Made by a program: the position numbers and the translations under genes. Shown here piece after piece: positions 33,199 to 41,204 of a DNA stretch of 64,000 bases. The DNA is taken from NCBI GenBank assembly GCA_900315175.1, contig OMYA01000005.1, positions 310,001-374,000 of the forward strand, written 5' to 3'. Position 1 is the first letter of the stretch, and every line of letters begins with the position of its first letter. This DNA comes from an uncultured Bacteroidales bacterium (lineage in GTDB: Bacteria > Bacteroidota > Bacteroidia > Bacteroidales > F082). The notes under the pieces are model-generated. The model did no database searches and was not told the DNA's origin. It saw only the letters and a program-made list of their open reading frames with translations.

Positions 33199-33542
33199 GA
33201 GATTAAGTTTGGTTCCGCAAAATTATAACAATAATAGTTTTATGTCAATACCTAAAACCCTAAAATGAATAATAAAATTCCTAAAATGTTTGGTGTGGCT
33301 TTCAGAATATGCCTTCCCATTATATATTTTTAGATTATCTTTCCCGCCTACACACTCACAATTGGAACGGGAACACGGTGTTGATGCAGGAACCAAAAGA
33401 CGAAACATTGTTTTGAGCAGATACCATCAAGCCGCGGTTTTAATAATGATTTCCCCACTGGAGGAATTGGGGGATTATGGGAAAATTGGGGAAATAAAAA
33501 ATGAGAGTTATGTTATAGGTTGTTAATTTTTCAAAATTAAAG
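33199..33542 (-). pseudogene. Gene-free stretch with promoter, shared box and remnant of a fifth paralog
   Basis: At about 33290-33345 the minus strand encodes DNLKIYNGKAYSE, matching ENLRIYNGKAYFLYKN near the end of paralog 1 and DKLKIYDGKAYFLYAN in paralog 2. The frame then breaks down. It is therefore a 3'-end remnant of another copy. The rest (33400-33540) is unremarkable apart from a G-rich run GGAATTGGGGGATTATGGG near 33462-33480. Confidence 0.6.
33218..33286 (-). promoter_or_regulatory. Promoter with CCTAAAA direct-repeat box (copy 1)
   Basis: TTG (33248-33246) lies 20 nt before TAATTTTG (33225-33218) on the minus strand. Directly upstream, CCTAAAA occurs at 33251-33257, 33259-33265 and 33280-33286 in forward reading. 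The 23 bases 33243-33265 are identical to 40111-40133 at the promoter of paralog 4. The position just upstream of -33 fits an activator site. Confidence 0.65.
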
Positions 33543-34595
33543 CTATTCTATCACAACTTCGTATAGTCTTTTGTTTCGCGAAACGTCATTGGCGTAAAGA
33601 AAATATGCTTTGCCATCATATATTTTGAGTTTGTCGTCGATAAATGGGAACCCTCCGAAAACAGCAGTGGTTTCAGCTGTTCCGTTTTCGATGTTGATTT
33701 TCTTCAAAGTGGTAATGCCGTCGTCGATAAAAATTGTGTAAAACTTGCCGGTTGCAGCATCCATAATCACCTTTTTTCCCCATTTCTTGATGACTTGCAT
33801 TTCGCCGCTCCAATGGCGGTATTTATGAAAAGTGAGCGGATATTCACAGACAAATTCACATACATTATTGTAAATGAATGTTTTATCTTCATCAAAAGAG
33901 AAGAGATAAAGGTTATTGTCGTAAGAAAAAATCGGGTCATAAGTGGGTTTGCAGAACAAATTACCGCTGCGTCGAGGAAGTCCCCATTTATATTTGATTG
34001 CAAAATAAATATAGTCGCGACCCTCCTCGTTTACGCAATGGTGAAACTCGTGCGGTTGTTTGTCGCCATCCATATTAAAATAATAGTAAAATATCTCCTG
34101 ATCGTAATAAAAATACCGACCTCCAACGATTATGCTGTCGGTGGCACAGGCAATATTTGAAAATGCAGAATAAAACTCCATCAGAGGGTAATGATACAAT
34201 AGCTCCATATCTAACATCTTACCCATAAATGTCTTATGCCCGATTTGCCATACATCATCATTGGAAATGATATGCATCTCTCCGAAAACATCTTTGAAGA
34301 TGTTGTAATATGCCGGACTGATTTTCAATTCTTTAAGTGTATCACAAGCGAAATTCAGGTGCAGTATCGCGTTGTTACGACGACGTTGCGCGATAAGATA
34401 AATGCCTTTCTCATTGATTTCGAAATCCTTAATACTGACAACCTTATTATTATAGGCAATGTGTGGTATGTTTTGAGCAGTTATTGTTGCTTCTGGGAGT
34501 TCGACTTTAAACGCGATGTTTTCTTGAGCGGAAGCACTAATAGCGGATAGGACGAATAAGACAAATAGGAGTAATATGAGCGATGACTTTTTCAT
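33543..34595 (-). CDS. Secreted propeller-like protein (paralog 2)
   Basis: The 350-residue protein has a signal peptide (about 1-24, SASAQENIA) and lacks the CarboxypepD-like domain of paralog 1. The rest is collinear with it: EINEKGIYLIAQRRRNNAIL near 56-75, YPLTFHKYRHWSGEMQVIKK near 250, and a C-terminal IYDGKAYFLYAND. It lies 6 bp downstream of the 350-residue paralog 3, so it is the third gene of the operon starting at 36876. Confidence 0.7.
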   Translation of the reverse strand: MKKSSLILLLFVLFVLSAISASAQENIAFKVELPEATITAQNIPHIAYNNKVVSIKDFEINEKGIYLIAQRRRNNAILHLNFACDTLKELKISPAYYNIFKDVFGEMHIISNDDVWQIGHKTFMGKMLDMELLYHYPLMEFYSAFSNIACATDSIIVGGRYFYYDQEIFYYYFNMDGDKQPHEFHHCVNEEGRDYIYFAIKYKWGLPRRSGNLFCKPTYDPIFSYDNNLYLFSFDEDKTFIYNNVCEFVCEYPLTFHKYRHWSGEMQVIKKWGKKVIMDAATGKFYTIFIDDGITTLKKINIENGTAETTAVFGGFPFIDDKLKIYDGKAYFLYANDVSRNKRLYEVVIE

Positions 34596-34601
34596 AAGAT
34601 T

Positions 34602-35654
34602 TTAATAAAGTTTTGTTTTTTCGATAAATGATATTTCGGTATTGCCAGAATCTCTGCGCTTTTTCAGAGAATAAAGATTTCCTTTATAGATGATCATCTT
34701 TTGGCTTAGATAGTTGTTGGCGTTGATTCTGGGGATTGTTTTGCCGATTTTGATGTCGATTTCGTTCAAAGTGGTGCCGAAGATGGTGTAGAAAGTGCCC
34801 CAGGCGCGATCTTGATAGATAGTGTGACGCCAATAGTTTTGTTTTTCAGGATAAGATATTTCGCAACTATTAAGCAGATTCATAGTCTCATCATAAGCCT
34901 CAATTCTGCAGTTAAGATGATCGAAATAGTAAAGAGTATCAGCCACTTTCGCAAGATAACAGTTTTTTGTGTGATACCACGCATTTTTTATAAAAACTTC
35001 CCAATCCTCGACAGACGGGCTGTGACAAATATTATCAACAACATGCATATGTGCTTCATGCCACTTAAGTTCTCGCTGAACTTCACGAAACGATTTTGAG
35101 TCGTCACTAAAAAACAAATCCTCCTTTTTCTTGGTTGACAAATTGATTCTGTAAAATCTCGAAACATATCCATCAAGTTTTAATTCATTGAGATACAAAT
35201 ATTTATCGGTAATGAAAAGGACATTGTCCATGACTGTTTTGTAATATTGTTTTTCATTTGGAAAGTCGATAATAAAATCATTTTCAATTTCAACGATCTG
35301 ATAAACCGAGTCCTGGCCCATTATCTGGCAGTGATTCATGCAATCGAGGATAATATGCTCTGGCTCAATATGTTTCGGTAAAAATATAGTGTCAATTGGC
35401 TCATAAAACAAATCGGTAATTAGAACGCGATAATCAGTGTTTATGCCAAATTTCTTTTGCAGGATGAAGAATTTGTTGTCATTAACCTCGAAATCGAGCA
35501 TCACGAAATTTGGTTTGCTACGGAAATAGGTTACTTTTTCGGCGGTGACATAAACAGCGTCGAGCGTTATAGCTTTTGCACATGTATCCTGCTGCGCGGA
35601 CATTGTTATGCCGCACAGCAGGGAAAAAATGAGAGTTATAATTGAATTTTTCAT
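34602..35654 (-). CDS. Secreted propeller-like protein (paralog 3, divergent)
   Basis: The 350-residue protein has a signal peptide (about 1-20, TMSAQQ) and a short N-terminal strand-rich part (TLDAVYVTAEKVTYFRSKPN). It shares the blade layout and ending of the other paralogs (RHTIYQDRAWGTFYTIFGT near 280-298) but is more diverged. Its ATG overlaps the stop codon of the true C-terminal frame of the upstream gene (ATGA), which indicates translational coupling. Confidence 0.65.
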   Translation of the reverse strand: MKNSIITLIFSLLCGITMSAQQDTCAKAITLDAVYVTAEKVTYFRSKPNFVMLDFEVNDNKFFILQKKFGINTDYRVLITDLFYEPIDTIFLPKHIEPEHIILDCMNHCQIMGQDSVYQIVEIENDFIIDFPNEKQYYKTVMDNVLFITDKYLYLNELKLDGYVSRFYRINLSTKKKEDLFFSDDSKSFREVQRELKWHEAHMHVVDNICHSPSVEDWEVFIKNAWYHTKNCYLAKVADTLYYFDHLNCRIEAYDETMNLLNSCEISYPEKQNYWRHTIYQDRAWGTFYTIFGTTLNEIDIKIGKTIPRINANNYLSQKMIIYKGNLYSLKKRRDSGNTEISFIEKTKLY

Positions 35655-36876
35655 TGTTCAATTACTTGTGTCGCCCGATGTTGCTCTCTGATGTAAAATA
35701 TCGCATCGAACGACTTCGCCCATTTGCCGATTTTATTGTGATAGCCGAGAAGAATGCTGTGGAACGGAACATCTTCAAACTCGGGATGACTACCAAAATC
35801 AAGATAACCATACTTGATGTCGCGATGCAGCAAAGCGAATTCAACCGAAGTGCCACTTCACCGCCACCGGATGTGAAAGCAATGGAATAAACCTGATTTG
35901 GGAACATGTTCGCAAGATGCTCGCCCAACAAAGTGTATCTGTCATACAAGTCTGTGTTAGGCTCCTTGCCGTATTTTATCTGTGAAATAGCCTTTGCCCC
36001 ATGGAAATTAGCTGCCCAGATGATGATTTTCTTTTCAGGATGATGATTGATGTACCATGCCACATTTTCAGCCATTTGTCGGTCGCGAATCGTATTGCTA
36101 CACTCGATACATGAATCGCAAGTAACAGAAAATCCGCATTTTGCCAGATTTGAAAACGACAATATATTGTCAATCAATAGCAAAACGGCATCTTTGTTGA
36201 ATGAGACATTTTCATTGTTCAGCTTATCTTTCATTGCCAGCAACGAACTGTCATAATATTGATAATCAAGATCTTGAATGACAGGATCGTTGTATTGATG
36301 CATTTCCCTATCAATATCAAGCAATTTGTTCCAGTTATAATCAAAAAGATTCTGTTTCATTGTCGAATCTGAATAAAACAGATTTTTCAGATATGCTATC
36401 TGGAAATAATTGCAGTATGATGGATTGACATCCATGCCGTAAAAATCGATTTGGTGTTTGTTCATCGCATCGGCCAGTTCGGCTGCTTCTTTGGTCTGAC
36501 TCCACAGCCCATACCAACAGTTTTGGATGTTTAACCCGGATTTATTGATGATCAGCACAGGCAGTTCTTCATTCAGAATTGCGCCGTCAAAGGGATTCAT
36601 TCCTTCAAGAATCAATGTGTAATCGCCTACGGAATCCAAATATTTGACAATTTCCGATTTTATTTCAAAAGTACGGCCGTCGCCATGACCGCATTCACCG
36701 AGGATGATGATTTGTTTGTCTTTGACAAGATTTGCCAATGATTCAAAGCTTTCAGATGGCTTATTGTAGGCGGTGAATTTGTCAGCAAGGCGAGATTCGA
36801 TGGGGGTTTTGTCGCAACACGATGATAGGGCTAATAAGGCCAATAAGACGAATAGGATTGATAATCTTGTTTTCAT
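35651..36876 (-). pseudogene. Erythromycin-esterase-like protein with apparent 1-base deletion
   Basis: The main frame starts at ATG 36876 with a lipoprotein signal (LALSSCCDK) and the family motif IILGECGHGDGRTFEI near 55-70. Late in the gene (around 35845-35865) the frame changes: the first frame degenerates into IATSSMVILILVVIPS, while a second frame continues naturally as GTSVEFALLHRDIKYGYLDF and ends AKSFDAIFYIREQHRATQVI at 35651. Adding one A to the GAAG near 35857-35859 restores a 408-residue protein whose stop overlaps the next ATG. It is either a recent mutation or a sequencing error. The family includes hydrolases that inactivate erythromycin; this member's substrate is unknown. Confidence 0.8.
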
Positions 36877-37020
36877 GGGATAGTGTTTTACCACTTCAAA
36901 ATTATAACAAAAAATTGCCAGAAAAACAAGAGGCAAGATGAAATACAGATTTTTGTTGGCGGCAAATTACATCAACTTAATGATAATCAATATTTTAACA
37001 AAATAAGATATACAGATTTT

Positions 37021-38598
37021 TTATCTGATTTGGGACGAAATCTGGTTGAAATCGACTTTCTTTTTGAGGTTGGAGCGGTACTTCATCACTGTGTTTTCGC
37101 TCAAGTTCAGAATAACGGCTTCTTCTTTTATGCGGAAGTTTAACAAAGTCAAAATCAAGATATTCTTTTCGGTTTCGGAAAGATTCGGATAAGCTAAATA
37201 GATCTTATTCAGAAAATCTATATAAACTAACTTAAACTCATTGATAATCAATGGTAATGAATTATTACTCTTTTCTTTGAAGATTGATTTCACCCGTTTC
37301 TGCAAAGTTTCAAACTGCTGATGTTTGCTGTCTTCAAAACCTTTTAGCAAACGTTCTTTTTCCTCTTGAAGCTTTTGATTTTCAATGGCTTTCTTCTTGT
37401 TTCTCAATTTTACAATTACAAAAACCATCAATAAAACTATTACAAAAGCTATTGAAACATAGATAATTGCCATTTTCCTGTTTTGATGTTGCAGTCTTTC
37501 CTGATGACGAGTCTGATAATCCTGAAACATAGAATTTAGCGTTGAGACGCGAGCCATGCTGACACGTTCGTTTGAGGGTTTTTCGATGAGATATTTGGCA
37601 AATTCAGTCATTTTGAGCGTGTCGCCTTGATTCTCATAAATCTCATAAATAAACTCAGCCACAAAGGATTTCATAGCATCATTAATGCCAGTGTCAAATG
37701 CTTTTTGAAAATACACCAAAGCAGAATCGACAGGTCCGGCTTCCTGATAAATCAACCCAATGTTGACATATCGCCAATCGCGATTCGACTCCGAACATTG
37801 CGAAGCCAGTCGTTTCAATTCAACTATTCCGTGTTCAAAGTCAGAGCCTGATGTGCAGTCAAGCATCGCAAGATAAAATAGTACTTTGGGGTATAACACA
37901 TCTGTCGTGTCAGGCAAAAAACGTAGGGCTTCATTATAATAATATCGGGCGGTGTCATACTTTTGCAGTTTGTCGTATTGAAAACCAATATCCTGAAGCA
38001 AATAAGAACGAGTCAATGGGTTGGTTTCGCCATAATCATTGTATCTTAATGCATTTTCATAACAAACGATAGCTGGTTCCTGCATATACTGGTCAGAAAA
38101 CAAGTCACCCAAACGGTAATGAATCAGCATCATGAAACGGGGATGTGGCGGTGTTGGAATATGCTCGTCCACGATATCCAAAACGTGCAGATATTCATAC
38201 AAAGCCTCTACAACACTGTCTTCTGCTTTAAACCCCACACCGTTCATGTAATGGGCGCGAGCCGAAAGCCAAGAATCGGTAGTGTCGAAATAATTGACCG
38301 CCTTTAACAGACGCTCTCTGTTTTGTGGGATTCCGTTCTTATAGCGTATTTCCGAAACGAGTAAATTGAAATAATGTTTATTAAATGTATCGGTGCTGTC
38401 AATGTTGTAGTTCGCCCAAAATCTTGACAATTCACGGGTTGCGCTGTCGGGTTGCAGCCACATGAGGCTGTCGATGTGAAGGAGCTCCGGAGAAATGTTA
38501 TAAGGTTTGTCGGCATGCCACGGTTTGGGGGTGCTTGTGCAGTGAGCGAGGACAAGCAATAAAACCGAAATTGATAATATGGAATAGAGCTTTTTCAC
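37021..38598 (-). CDS. Membrane TPR regulator with LuxR-like HTH
   Basis: The 525-residue protein has a lipoprotein-like signal (VLAHCTSTPK, Cys about 20) and TPR-type helical repeats (about 45-340, e.g. YDTARYYYNEALRFLPDT). A transmembrane segment follows (about 375-397, MAIIYVSIAFVIVLLMVFVI), then a coiled coil and a C-terminal helix-turn-helix (about 475-525, LSETEKNILILTLLNFRIKE and EEAVILNLSENTVMKYRSNL). This architecture fits transmembrane one-component regulators of Bacteroidota with a periplasmic sensor and a cytosolic DNA-binding part. It starts at GTG. Its neighbours are the propeller paralogs, which makes it their likely regulator. Confidence 0.75.
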   Translation of the reverse strand: MKKLYSILSISVLLLVLAHCTSTPKPWHADKPYNISPELLHIDSLMWLQPDSATRELSRFWANYNIDSTDTFNKHYFNLLVSEIRYKNGIPQNRERLLKAVNYFDTTDSWLSARAHYMNGVGFKAEDSVVEALYEYLHVLDIVDEHIPTPPHPRFMMLIHYRLGDLFSDQYMQEPAIVCYENALRYNDYGETNPLTRSYLLQDIGFQYDKLQKYDTARYYYNEALRFLPDTTDVLYPKVLFYLAMLDCTSGSDFEHGIVELKRLASQCSESNRDWRYVNIGLIYQEAGPVDSALVYFQKAFDTGINDAMKSFVAEFIYEIYENQGDTLKMTEFAKYLIEKPSNERVSMARVSTLNSMFQDYQTRHQERLQHQNRKMAIIYVSIAFVIVLLMVFVIVKLRNKKKAIENQKLQEEKERLLKGFEDSKHQQFETLQKRVKSIFKEKSNNSLPLIINEFKLVYIDFLNKIYLAYPNLSETEKNILILTLLNFRIKEEAVILNLSENTVMKYRSNLKKKVDFNQISSQIR

Positions 38599-38626
38599 AA
38601 TGCAAAGATAACTATTATTTTTTTAT

Positions 38627-38655
38627 GTTACTTTTTCTTGATAAAAAGTAACCAA
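38627..38655. repeat. Palindrome GTTACTTTTT-CTTGAT-AAAAAGTAAC with flank
   Basis: GTTACTTTTT and AAAAAGTAAC form a palindrome with loop CTTGAT, followed by CAAAAATCAAG. It lies in the gap between the TPR regulator and paralog 4. I know the same sequence as a common intergenic repeat in Bacteroidota; the copy number here is one. The following 38660-38740 stretch is GC-rich without a gene. Confidence 0.5.
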
Positions 38656-38744
38656 AAATCAAGCGCCATACGAAGCTCGGACCGCCGTATGGCGCAGGCC
38701 ACCGCACCCGAGACAGTCTGGGGCATAGCCACGACAGCTTTGTT

Positions 38745-40070
38745 TTATTTCAATTGCATTTTGTATAAACTACGGCAGTCGCGACCGTTGACTTGGCGCA
38801 CATCGATGAATTTATAATAAACTGTGCCGTTGTAGATTTGAATATTTTCCGGGAATACGTGAGAATCAAGGGTATATGAAGCATCGATATTTCCATTTTT
38901 CAGATTTATCTTTTTCAAAGTCACAATTCCGTCTTTTGTAAATTGGGCATAACATTCGTTTTGGGCTGCATCAAAAATGATTTTGTTGTCCCAGTTTTTG
39001 TTTATCGAATTGCGAAAACCTCTGTAAAAAGCAATTTCCACCCTATCGACATAATCGCCAAGATTGTTGTATTTGTATATTGCATCCTTTTGAAAATCAA
39101 AGATATAGATATGATTATTGACATTAAAGACCGGGACATAAAGCTCTTTCAACATCAACTTTTTGTAAATGTTATCAACAACTTCTGAGCGATATTCGGG
39201 AGTCTCCACCTGGTTATAGAACAAACTCGGATCAATACTTTGTAACCTGAGCATGCGATTATTGTCGCGATCCCAGTTCTTTGCCATCTCTAGCGACTCG
39301 CCGTATATGTCGCATAAAAACTCTGTTTTCAGTGTGTTTCGATTCACTTTGAAAAACGCCCATTCCTGTCCGTAGTAAAAAGCTTGTTTTGTGACGAGAA
39401 TACTGTCGGTTAACGCAGCGATAGGCGCAAAAGTCTTATCAAATTTCTCACGCATCACACCATATAAAAGATGCATTTTCTCTCCGTCAGAATAGACTTG
39501 ATATGTGGAATCCGGGCCAACCAGATGGATATTTCCGAACACATCGCGGAACAGGCTTTCGTATTTAGTGTCAATCTGCCTGATCGACAAAGTATCTTGT
39601 TCAAAACTAAGATGCAAGAGATGCGAATTTTTTCCTGTTGTGGTAATTGCGGTGATACCTTCATTACCGACGATGTAGTCAACAATCCAGACTTCTTTGT
39701 TTTTGTAGGCCAGATGCGGCGCGTTTTCAACGATTTCGGCTTCTGGAAGCATGTTGGTTTTCGCCTGTAGGACAACAATCATGTTCTCGTCGGAAATCTT
39801 CACAGTTTTCTGCTCGTAGCTAATGTGAGAAAACATGACAGCATCGCCTAAATGCGCTGTTATTGTTGTAGTCCCGAAATTATCGGTTATTCCAATCAGT
39901 TTTTGTTTAGAGTTGTAGATAGCAACATCTTTTAAAGTTTTACCTGTAGTATCAGAGACAATAACATTGACATTCAAAACTTTATCGTTTTGAGCGAAAA
40001 TTGTTATCGGTGATAGGGCGAACAGGATCGATATGACTAATAATACATATATGAATGAGAGTTTTTTCAT
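38745..40070 (-). CDS. Secreted propeller-like protein with CarboxypepD_reg-like domain (paralog 4)
   Basis: From the ATG at 40070 the protein has 441 residues. A signal peptide (about 1-26, TIFAQ) is followed by a beta-sandwich domain (about 30-115, VIVSDTTGKTLKDVAIYNSK). Blade-type repeats like those of paralogs 1-3 then run to the end. The central motif DYIVGNEGITAITTTGKNSH replaces the DFEINEKGIYL seen in paralogs 1 and 2. Its promoter carries the second copy of the shared box. Function is unknown. Confidence 0.68.
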   Translation of the reverse strand: MKKLSFIYVLLVISILFALSPITIFAQNDKVLNVNVIVSDTTGKTLKDVAIYNSKQKLIGITDNFGTTTITAHLGDAVMFSHISYEQKTVKISDENMIVVLQAKTNMLPEAEIVENAPHLAYKNKEVWIVDYIVGNEGITAITTTGKNSHLLHLSFEQDTLSIRQIDTKYESLFRDVFGNIHLVGPDSTYQVYSDGEKMHLLYGVMREKFDKTFAPIAALTDSILVTKQAFYYGQEWAFFKVNRNTLKTEFLCDIYGESLEMAKNWDRDNNRMLRLQSIDPSLFYNQVETPEYRSEVVDNIYKKLMLKELYVPVFNVNNHIYIFDFQKDAIYKYNNLGDYVDRVEIAFYRGFRNSINKNWDNKIIFDAAQNECYAQFTKDGIVTLKKINLKNGNIDASYTLDSHVFPENIQIYNGTVYYKFIDVRQVNGRDCRSLYKMQLK

Positions 40071-40085
40071 AGAATGAAGTTTTTG

Positions 40086-40152
40086 CAAAAATATTATTAA
40101 AAGCCATTCATGTCAATACCTAAAACCCTAAAAGATTGTAGGTAAAACCCTA
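40086..40152 (-). promoter_or_regulatory. Promoter with CCTAAAA direct-repeat box (copy 2)
   Basis: TTG (40116-40114) lies 20 nt before TATTTTTG (40093-40086) on the minus strand. CCTAAAA occurs at 40119-40125 and 40127-40133, with a third CCTA at 40149-40152. The last overlaps the stop codon of the thioredoxin-like gene. The spacing (8, then 22) almost equals that of copy 1 (8, then 21). Confidence 0.65.
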
Positions 40153-40650
40153 CTTTGCCGCTTGGAAAATCTCCCAATAGCTGTAATGGCAATACTTTTC
40201 ATTGGTATCGCAGTTCAGCACATAACCGTTTTTGTCGACAAGTATCGGGATTGGGAAGCCGTTGAACTTCTTGTAGTCTTTCAAGATGCTCTTCATGGTT
40301 TTGTTGGCATTCATTTTATTCAATGGAACAGGCAAATCAGCACTGATAATCAGCCTGTTATCCGCTTTCAAATCGGCAACAGCCTCTTCTTTTCCATAAT
40401 AAATGATGACAATTCCAACTTCATTCTTCTCAAGACCTTCAAGATAAGGTTTGATATTTGTTTCGAGCATGTTTTTGCTCGCACCACAGCTTTCGCTCCA
40501 GATGTAAATCAGAGTTTTGTCGTGATTTCCAATAACTTCCTGAATCTGAGTCTTTTCATCTTCTGAAATTCCGTTCTGTCCGGAACACGAAAAACATATT
40601 GTTGCTAATATAAATAGCAATAATAATGGAATAAATACTTTTGTTTTCAT
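40150..40650 (-). CDS. Thioredoxin-fold lipoprotein with a single active-site Cys
   Basis: The 166-residue protein has a lipoprotein signal (TICFSCSGQN, Cys about 22). The fold pattern KTLIYIWSESCGASKNMLET (about 46-65) sits where thioredoxins have WxxCxxC, but only one cysteine is present (SESC). A cis-Pro-like GFPIPILVDKNGYV near 133-146 supports a thioredoxin-like fold. With one Cys it could reduce or isomerise by a mixed disulfide, or be inactive. It is the gene upstream of paralog 4, on the same strand. Confidence 0.65.
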   Translation of the reverse strand: MKTKVFIPLLLLFILATICFSCSGQNGISEDEKTQIQEVIGNHDKTLIYIWSESCGASKNMLETNIKPYLEGLEKNEVGIVIIYYGKEEAVADLKADNRLIISADLPVPLNKMNANKTMKSILKDYKKFNGFPIPILVDKNGYVLNCDTNEKYCHYSYWEIFQAAK

Positions 40651-40718
40651 CGATTAAGTTTTGATGGTGCAAAAATAAAAATTTTTCTTAAACTGACTGC
40701 ACAAAACAAAACATTTTG

Positions 40719-40726
40719 TATCTTTG
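40719..40726 (+). promoter_or_regulatory. -7 element of the toxin-antitoxin pair
   Basis: TATCTTTG lies 24 bp before the antitoxin ATG. The -33 position reads CTG rather than TTG. Confidence 0.5.
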
Positions 40727-40749
40727 CAGATGTATTTAAAACAATTGTT

Positions 40750-40893
40750 ATGAGAGCTTTACGAATAATTGACAACAAAATGACGAAACCTGTCAACACC
40801 AAAACCAAAGTTTATCCACAGGCTCCGGAAGGCTGCATCTCTTTGGATGAATTCAGTGACCGACTGGAGGAAACCATTTTAAAGAAAATATGA
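40750..40893 (+). CDS. Putative antitoxin, 47 residues
   Basis: The ATG at 40750 and TGA at 40891-40893 define 47 residues starting MRALRIIDNKMTKPVNTKTK. A short C-terminal helix follows the segment PEGCISLDEFSDRLEETILK. Its stop overlaps the toxin ATG by 4 bp (ATGA), the usual coupling in type II toxin-antitoxin operons. The protein is short for a DNA-binding antitoxin and no HTH or RHH is obvious; neutralisation of the toxin is inferred from the arrangement. Confidence 0.65.
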   Translation: MRALRIIDNKMTKPVNTKTKVYPQAPEGCISLDEFSDRLEETILKKI

Positions 40894-41198
40894 AGTATTA
40901 CAACGTATCAGTATCAAAAACCATATTAGCTGAAATCGAAGAAATATCTGATTTTATTATTTCAATCAGCACACCAGAACACGCCATTCGCTATAAAAAT
41001 CAATTGATTAGCGAAATTGAGACATTAAGTTATTTAGCTGGTATTATCAATTATTCGCAATGGAAAACTGCAAAAAAGTATCATCCAAAAGCGAAACGTT
41101 ATATCACTAAAAATAAAAAATGGAACGTCATCTTCCATATTGATGGCGATGACGTTATTGTTGATAAATTGATTCCTTCAAAAATGGTTAAAGGATAA
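40890..41198 (+). CDS. RelE/ParE-superfamily toxin
   Basis: The 102-residue protein has the RelE/ParE profile: SKTILAEIEEISDFIISIS near 9-27, a long second helix around TPEHAIRYKNQLISEIETL, then the strand-rich end YITKNKKWNVIFHIDGDDVI near 71-90. ParE-type members poison DNA gyrase; RelE-type cut mRNA. The family is clear in outline but the subfamily is not. It is coupled to the 47-residue antitoxin. Confidence 0.75.
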   Translation: MKYYNVSVSKTILAEIEEISDFIISISTPEHAIRYKNQLISEIETLSYLAGIINYSQWKTAKKYHPKAKRYITKNKKWNVIFHIDGDDVIVDKLIPSKMVKG

Positions 41199-41204
41199 TT
41201 CTTT

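Noticed and set aside
33456..33495. G-quadruplex-like run near the paralog promoter
   Set aside because: The G-runs are uneven and not conserved in the second promoter with the same box.
31927..40650. Modified-peptide (RiPP) biosynthesis cluster
   Set aside because: No radical SAM enzyme, precursor peptide or peptidase-type ABC exporter is present.
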